A stretch of 19,063 bases of DNA from Bacteroidales bacterium. Lineage in GTDB: Bacteria > Bacteroidota > Bacteroidia > Bacteroidales > DTU049. Positions 14,303 to 19,063 of this stretch are shown here, piece by piece. The stretch covers positions 1-19,063 of the forward strand of contig JAHDSP010000405.1 in NCBI GenBank assembly GCA_018432645.1, given 5' to 3'. Made by a program: the position numbers and the translations under genes. Below the pieces are notes generated by a model. The model searched no databases, was not told the DNA's origin, and saw only the letters and a list, made by a program, of their open reading frames with translations. How positions within the stretch are numbered: the first letter of the stretch is position 1; each line of letters starts with the position of its first letter.

Positions 14303-15658
14303 ATGAATGAAGAAGCAAAAGAATTAAATGAACTCGAATTTGAGCAACCATTAGAAGAAGAAATTGAGAGTATAGAAGTCTCTCCAACAAAGAGAAGAGT
14401 ATACACAGAGCAAGGAGACCCCGAGATAGAATCTCTCTATGGAAAATACAAAAGAGGAAAATTAGTAATACAGCCTGATTTTCAAAGACACTTTGTATGG
14501 GATGCAAAAAAATCGAGCAGACTAATAGAATCAGCACTTTTGGATATACCACTTCCTGTAATTTATCTCTCTGAAGAGAAAGATGGAAAAGAATATGTAA
14601 TTGATGGACAACAAAGATTAACCGCTTTTTTCTCATTTATAGATGGACAATTTCCAGACGGAATAGATTTTAAGTTGACCGGGTTGAAAGTATTTACAGA
14701 ACTTAACAGAAAATCGTTTAAAGAGATAGATGAAGAGCTACAAGACAAAATAAGGTACTGTAAGATCCGCACTATAACTTTTCGGAGAGAGTCAGAGGCG
14801 GATTTAAAATTTGAAATATTTGAAAGACTAAATACAGGGGCAGTATCTTTAAACGATCAAGAATTGAGAAATTGCATCTATAGGGGACCATACAACGAAT
14901 TACTAAAAAAACTTTCTAAAAATAAAGATTTTATGGACTTATTAGGACTTAAAAAGCCTGACGAGAGGATGAGAGATATAGAACTTGTTCTTAGGTTTGC
15001 AGCATTTTATCATTTTACCTATTTGAAATATACACCACCTATGAGGAAGTTTCTTAACAAAGATATGGAGAAATATCAAGATATATCTGAAGTGGACGCC
15101 ATTGAATTAGAAAACGCCTTTAAAAATGCGGTTACTATAATAAAATCCTTGTTAGGCAATCACGCATTTAAAAGATTTTATAAAGGTGATGAAAAGAATC
15201 GAGACGGATATTGGGAACCCAAAAAATTCAATGCATCTTTATATGACATTCTGATGTATTCTTTTGCGAGAGAAGACAAAAACAAAGTTTATCAAAACCT
15301 TGATTCAATTCGTGAAGCGTTAATATATCTAATGACCAATGATCAGGATTTTATAGATGCAATTGAACTCTCCACAAGTAGTGTTCAAGCAGTAACAAAA
15401 CGATTTGATAAGTGGCGACTAACTCTTCAAGACATAATTGGTATTGCAAAAAAAGAACCTCGTTGTTTTTCTTTGAAGTTAAAGGAAGAACTTTATAAAA
15501 ATGATTCTACCTGTGCGATTTGCGGTCAGAAAATTCAAGATATAGATGATTCTGCAATTGATCATATCGAGCAATACTGGGCTGGTGGTAAGACTATACT
15601 TGAAAATGCAAGATTAACTCACAGGTATTGCAATTGGGCAAGACAAAGGAAGGATTGA
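14303..15658 (+). CDS. DUF262 protein with C-terminal HNH nuclease domain (GmrSD-like single chain)
   Basis: A 451-residue predicted defence nuclease. The DUF262 (ParB/sulfiredoxin-like NTP-binding) domain covers about 40-200, with PDFQRHFVW (58-66) and the signature DGQQR (101-105). A helical middle follows. The last 48 residues form an HNH domain with CAIC (404-407), Asp420-His421, Asn435 and a YCN motif (442-444), the Cys residues probably binding zinc. The same pairing, DUF262 plus an HNH-type domain, is found in GmrSD type IV restriction enzymes, which cut modified DNA, and in related antiphage proteins, so modification-dependent restriction is likely. It has a strong AGGAGG ribosome site and is followed 19 bp downstream by attC-like site 1, consistent with a cassette gene. 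Confidence 0.85.
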   Translation: MNEEAKELNELEFEQPLEEEIESIEVSPTKRRVYTEQGDPEIESLYGKYKRGKLVIQPDFQRHFVWDAKKSSRLIESALLDIPLPVIYLSEEKDGKEYVIDGQQRLTAFFSFIDGQFPDGIDFKLTGLKVFTELNRKSFKEIDEELQDKIRYCKIRTITFRRESEADLKFEIFERLNTGAVSLNDQELRNCIYRGPYNELLKKLSKNKDFMDLLGLKKPDERMRDIELVLRFAAFYHFTYLKYTPPMRKFLNKDMEKYQDISEVDAIELENAFKNAVTIIKSLLGNHAFKRFYKGDEKNRDGYWEPKKFNASLYDILMYSFAREDKNKVYQNLDSIREALIYLMTNDQDFIDAIELSTSSVQAVTKRFDKWRLTLQDIIGIAKKEPRCFSLKLKEELYKNDSTCAICGQKIQDIDDSAIDHIEQYWAGGKTILENARLTHRYCNWARQRKD

Positions 15659-15677
15659 TATGGCGACAAACAGGCAG

Positions 15678-15768
15678 ATAACACAGCATATACGCTTCGG
15701 GCTTACGCCCTTTTCATTTGGGACATTGTTCCCTTCAGTTGCAAGGTCATATATGCTAGGAACGTTAT
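15678..15768 (+). other. attC-like recombination site 1, after the DUF262 gene
   Basis: A 91-bp imperfect palindrome whose ends are ATAAC (15678-15682) and GTTAT (15764-15768), with inner boxes GCATATA (15686-15692) and TATATGC (15750-15756). The centre has two small stems, GGGC/GCCC and GGGA/TCCC. The AAC/GTT outer ends, spaced inner boxes, unequal spacers (3 and 7 nt) and position just after a stop codon are features of integron attC sites; the R' box GTTATAC fits GTTRRRY except for one base. About three quarters of its bases match site 2. Confidence 0.55.
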
Positions 15769-15797
15769 ACGACATAACACTTTAAGGAGAAAAGAAA

Positions 15798-16568
15798 ATG
15801 AAAATTCCCAAAAATAAAGCACTTGAGTTAATAGATGAGAAGATATCACAATTTGAGAAGGTCCTCGACAATGCTACTTACAATAACCGTTATGGTGAAG
15901 ATTACAAATTGGCATACTATGGCACGGAAACTTTGTTGACTGAATTGTTCTCAAAAGAAGAGGCAATGAACTTCCGAAGTAGTGTAAGTTCAAGGTTTGC
16001 TTTCATTGGAGGGAAGATAGATTATGCTAAAGAATTAAAAGATTATAAAGATCATGTTAATAAATGTATAGTCCAATTGAAGGTATACAGAGAAAGAATC
16101 CAGAATTTTTGGGGAACTGGTGAATTAGATACAGCAACAAAATCAACAATTGTTCCGTTTGTTTCTATGAGTTTTGATGAAACAGACCAAGACATTAATC
16201 AGTATGTTACGGGTATTCTCAAGGCTTTACAGATCAATTTTGAAACTGGAGAACGATATTCCAAAGATAGTATTCCACAAAAAGTACAAAGCAGAATTCT
16301 TAATTCCGACATTTTTATTATTATTTTTATCAGGAGAGATAAGATAGAGAGTGGTGGATATACAACTCCATCATGGCTACTTAAGGAACTTGGTATTGCC
16401 AAAGGAGCTCGAAAAGATGTAATTGCTTGGGTTGAGGAAGGTATAAAAGATATCGCTGGATTGAACTATGAAAAGGAAGTCATTTACTATGAGCGAAACA
16501 ATGTCAAAAAAATAAAAAAGGCAACAATTAAATTTCTTGAAGCTTTGAAGGAGCATAACTTAATATGA
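15798..16568 (+). CDS. Two-domain protein with C-terminal TIR-like domain, probable defence effector
   Basis: A 256-residue protein. Residues 1 to about 108 are a mostly helical domain I do not recognise by name (Lys-rich start, then YKLAYYGTETLLTELF and IGGKIDYAKELKDYKDH). Residues about 117-225 look TIR-like or deoxyribosyltransferase-like: a first strand IVPFVSMSF, an acidic loop, the SDIFIIIF strand, then WLLKELGIAKGARK, where Glu197 sits where TIR NADases keep their catalytic Glu. TIR effectors of antiphage systems usually deplete NAD+, with the N-terminal part sensing infection. It has its own AAGGAG ribosome site 8 bp upstream and lies exactly between two attC-like sites, as a gene cassette would. 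NADase activity is an inference. Confidence 0.6.
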   Translation: MKIPKNKALELIDEKISQFEKVLDNATYNNRYGEDYKLAYYGTETLLTELFSKEEAMNFRSSVSSRFAFIGGKIDYAKELKDYKDHVNKCIVQLKVYRERIQNFWGTGELDTATKSTIVPFVSMSFDETDQDINQYVTGILKALQINFETGERYSKDSIPQKVQSRILNSDIFIIIFIRRDKIESGGYTTPSWLLKELGIAKGARKDVIAWVEEGIKDIAGLNYEKEVIYYERNNVKKIKKATIKFLEALKEHNLI

Positions 16569-16582
16569 ATGTGCCGCGTCAC

Positions 16583-16675
16583 ATAACACAGCATATACTC
16601 TACAGGCTCACGCCCTTGCCCTTTGGGACATTGCTCCCTTCGGTGTCGCAACGTCGTATATGTTGGAAACGTTAT
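16583..16675 (+). other. attC-like recombination site 2, after the TIR-like gene
   Basis: A 93-bp relative of site 1: outer ATAAC (16583-16587) and GTTAT (16671-16675), inner CATATAC (16592-16598) and GTATATG (16656-16662), unequal spacers of 4 and 8 nt, and the same two central mini-stems (GGC/GCC and GGGA/TCCC). It starts 15 bp after the stop codon of the TIR-like gene. The last bases, GTTATAAGAC, abut the res fragment. Confidence 0.55.
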
Positions 16676-16677
16676 AA

Positions 16678-18336
16678 GACTTTACCGCCACACCAAAAAA
16701 CGAAACAGGAGCCTTATTCCCTTGGATTATTGTTGATTTTTCACTGAAAGAAGCTATTGAAATGAATATTGTGAAATTACCGCTAAAAGGGATAGTAAAA
16801 GGTGCTGAAGAAATCCCATCTGATAAAGCAGATAAGAGGTATGGGGCTTGGATTGATGCAGGAATAAGAAGATGGAGGGAATACAAAGACAAACTGAAAC
16901 CCTTATCTAAAAAGCCTATATTGTTTTTTCAATGTCCAGAAAACAAAGAAGCAGATGAGATATTTGAATATGTCAACTCAATTCCCGACTTGAAGGGTAA
17001 GGTTCTCCTGATCCATACAGACAGCACTGGTGAGGTAAAAAAAGCAGATTTACCCAAAGCGAGAGAGTTTGCTAAAACTATTGATGACTCAGACCCCGAG
17101 AAAAATCCTTACGAAGCAATAGTAAGCACACTGATGTTAAACGAGGGCTGGGATGTCAGAAATGTGAATGTAATTGTTGGGCTTCGGTCTTACACCTCTA
17201 ATAGGAAGATACTTCCTGAACAGGTCTTAGGTAGAGGTTTAAGAAAAATGTTCCCTGATGAAGATGCAAATGTTAAGAAGTCCATAAATATCCTTGAGGT
17301 TATCGGACCTCCTGGCTTGGTAGATATTATTACGGAGTTAGAAGCCCAAGAAGGTATTAAATTTGAAGAATTTGACACGGCGAAGCCGATTAATTTAAGC
17401 ACCGTATCTGTGGATGAAAATAAACTGGATAAAGATATTGAGATTCCGATTCTCTCTCCGAGAATTTTCATAAGAAATTTTCAGATAGATGCAGATGAAA
17501 TTGATAAATTACCATCACTAGCAATACCATTAGAAAACAAAATCTTAGAAATGGAATATGTAGCAATAGATATGCTAAAAGGAGTGGAAGTTTTAAAAAG
17601 AAAATGGAATTTGCCTGTACCTCAGAACTCAAAAAGTGTTATTGCATATTACACTGATCAAATACTTAAACAATTAAAAATAAGTGGAGCATTTGATAAT
17701 TTCTATCCTCTTGTGAAAAAATATGTCATAGAAAAACTATTCGATGAGAAAGTTGACCTTGATAAAGATCAAAGAGTTCTCTATAAACTAAGTTCTCCAG
17801 AAGTTCAGGAGCAATTAATAAAATTATTTGTAGATGCATTTAGAGACATGAGTTTCGTTGAAAGAAAGCCAAAAAGAGTAGATTTTATCAAACTCTCAGA
17901 CGTAAAACCTTTTGTTTGGTCTAAATTGCTTTATCCAGCTAATAGATGTATCTTTGACAATGTTCCTTGCGATAATGATTTTGAATTAGCTTTTACAAAA
18001 TTTTTAGATAACGCAAAAGATGTAAAGGCATTCGCTAAAATTATTCCAAAGATAGGTTTCTATGTTGAGTATAGAGATTCACATGGGGACATGAGGCTGT
18101 ATTACCCCGACTTCGTCATATTAACAGATAAGAACGAGCATTTGATAGTTGAAACAAAAGGCAGAGAAGATGTAGATGTTGCATATAAAGATAAACGAAT
18201 AAAATTGTGGTGTAAAGATGCTTCCAAATTAACTAAAAGCAAATGGTCTTACAAACGGATAAACCAAGAAGATTTTGAGAAATATAGATTTAGAAGCGTA
18301 AATGAGTTGATTTCAACCTTTAAAAACTATGGATAA
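16678..18336 (+). pseudogene. res: Type III restriction Res subunit, 5'-truncated: helicase motif III to the nuclease domain
   Basis: The frame is open from 16678, right after an in-frame TAA, and begins DFTATPKNETG, helicase motif III of type III Res proteins, then FPWIIVDFSLKEAIE. The first ATG is at 16762 (524 residues from there). Further on are the second RecA-like domain (LMLNEGWDVRN, then QVLGRGLRKM, motifs V and VI) and a C-terminal PD-(D/E)xK nuclease core (Asp450, Glu464, Lys466, numbered from that ATG). The whole first RecA domain, with Walker A and the DEAH-type box, is missing, so ATP-driven translocation must be lost. A nuclease domain without its motor might be inert or toxic. 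There is no good ribosome site before 16762. Confidence 0.85.
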
Positions 18337-18354
18337 TCTCTATGCTAAAAATAG

Positions 18355-18540
18355 TGTCAATATGAAGAAAGAGTTGAAGAGGCATTCATCAAGAAACTAT
18401 ACACCCGCGACTATGTGGAAGCCTTTGGCTTCTTTGACACATTGCACTCATTCACCCAAATTGCCTTTTGTAAAACTTCTTTTATCCGCACAATATTTGT
18501 TACAATTCCGCCAGAAGTTAGCAAACTGGATATTTTATAA
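18355..18540 (+). pseudogene. Orphan C-terminal coding remnant
   Basis: After an in-frame TAG, codons from 18355 to the TAA at 18538-18540 read a protein-like sequence (EERVEEAFIKKLYTRDYVEA, FGFFDTLHSF, then VTIPPEVSKLDIL) with codon use less AT-biased than non-coding DNA here. There is no start codon with a ribosome site, so it looks like the last 60 residues of a gene lost by deletion. I do not recognise the family. Confidence 0.4.
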
Positions 18541-18563
18541 AGATTAAAGATAATTTGTTAATT

Positions 18564-19063
18564 ATGAACACAGAAAATATAAAAAAAATTGTTGAAAATG
18601 TTGAAGGATGGTTTTCTGAGAGAGAGGGAGAACTAGTTTACAATTTTGCAAAAAATTGCCGAGGGGAAGGAGTAATTGTCGAAATTGGTTCTTGGAAAGG
18701 AAAATCAACAATTTGGTTAGGTAAAGGTTCAAAAGATGGAAATAAAATACAAATTTATGCAATTGATCCACATACAGGATCCTCAGAACATCAACAAGAA
18801 AATAAAAAAATTTGGACATTTGAAGAATTTAAGGAAAATATTAAAAATGCAAAAGTTGATGATGTAATTGTCCCACTTATTAAAACCTCTGAAGACGCAG
18901 CAAAGAATTTTGACAAACCAATTGAATTTATTTTTATTGATGGAGCACATGAATATGAATTTGTTAAATTAGATTTTGATTTATGGTTCCCTAAAGTTGT
19001 GAATGGTGGAATAATAGCTTTTCACGACACCATATTTTGGAGCGGTCCGAGAAAAGTTGTGAG
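18564..19063 (+). CDS. SAM-dependent methyltransferase, Methyltransf_24 type, cut off by the window end
   Basis: Open from ATG 18564 to the last base (166 codons, no stop). The SAM-binding loop appears as VEIGSWKGKSTIWLG (about residues 38-52), followed by an acidic strand end (YAIDPHTG) and FIFIDGAHEYEFVKLDFDLW, then NGGIIAFHDT. This pattern is typical of class I methyltransferases of the Methyltransf_24 group, often found in O-antigen and polysaccharide or natural-product clusters. It may therefore belong to the same surface-glycan theme as the epimerase and glycosyltransferase at the left. No Shine-Dalgarno is visible, as in the core genes of this genome. Confidence 0.75.
   Translation, partial: MNTENIKKIVENVEGWFSEREGELVYNFAKNCRGEGVIVEIGSWKGKSTIWLGKGSKDGNKIQIYAIDPHTGSSEHQQENKKIWTFEEFKENIKNAKVDDVIVPLIKTSEDAAKNFDKPIEFIFIDGAHEYEFVKLDFDLWFPKVVNGGIIAFHDTIFWSGPRKVV

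Noticed and set aside
15660..15785. A 41-codon frame through attC-like site 1, with a similar reading (shared ITQHI, LTP, FGTL and PSV) through site 2 from 16565.
   Set aside because: The shared peptide follows from the conserved DNA repeat, there is no ribosome site, and the reading diverges outside the repeat. It is better explained by the structured recombination site.
11159..18336. A complete BREX, DISARM or standard type III restriction system.
   Set aside because: Only a methylase core, a possible Mod fragment and half a Res are present; no ATPase, PglZ, BrxC or helicase with Walker A is encoded.
18329..18547. A 72-codon ATG frame overlapping the end of res.
   Set aside because: Its sequence is low in protein-like features, and another frame of the same DNA (18355-18540) reads more like a true protein end.
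1..19063. CRISPR arrays, tRNA or rRNA genes, integron integrase.
   Set aside because: No regularly spaced identical repeats of CRISPR size, no recognisable tRNA or rRNA segment, and no tyrosine recombinase frame was seen on either strand.

Overview
The window looks like a chromosomal segment from a member of the Bacteroidota or a close relative. It is very AT-rich. The Bacteroidota -7 promoter box TAnnTTTG sits just upstream of five genes (SDR, transposase, lipoprotein, CoA-disulfide reductase, mod). Mpl, the DUF6340-like lipoprotein and the IS4 remnant are all of types familiar from this phylum. Species cannot be told from the sequence.

Left part (1-10607), mostly ordinary genome: an internally deleted IS4-family transposase remnant at the left edge; a small membrane-anchored protein; a two-gene minus-strand surface-polysaccharide operon (NAD-dependent epimerase, then GT4 glycosyltransferase); an IS1595-like transposase whose ORF is intact but whose catalytic residues appear lost; prmC; a small heat-shock protein convergent with prmC across a bidirectional terminator; a lipoprotein-mpl operon (peptidoglycan recycling); and a CoA-disulfide reductase with a fused rhodanese domain. 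A 551-bp gene-free spacer (10608-11158) follows. It holds blocks of degenerate 7-bp periodic repeats and a 10-bp phased TTTGTG triplet.

Right part (11159-18336), a rearranged defence island: the methyltransferase half of a type III-like mod gene, a class II Fic AMP-transferase gene, and a fragment that reads like the next domain of the same Mod protein, coupled to fic by an ATGA overlap. Then comes a second, truncated mod 5' end whose first 45 codons are nearly identical to the first copy. After it come a DUF262-HNH nuclease gene and a two-domain protein with a C-terminal TIR-like domain. Each of these two genes is followed by a ~92-bp structured repeat resembling an integron attC recombination site. 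The last piece is the C-terminal half of a type III Res subunit, which begins exactly at helicase motif III against the second attC-like site. My reading is that a type III restriction-modification locus was broken and now hosts a small integrase-less cassette array (CALIN-like) carrying two single-gene defence modules. The cassette model is the most interesting claim here. It rests on two aligned repeats with attC-type outer boxes plus the gene-then-site layout, not on any integrase, which is absent from the window.

Right edge (18337-19063): a short orphan C-terminal coding remnant, then the start of a SAM-dependent methyltransferase of the Methyltransf_24 type that runs off the window.
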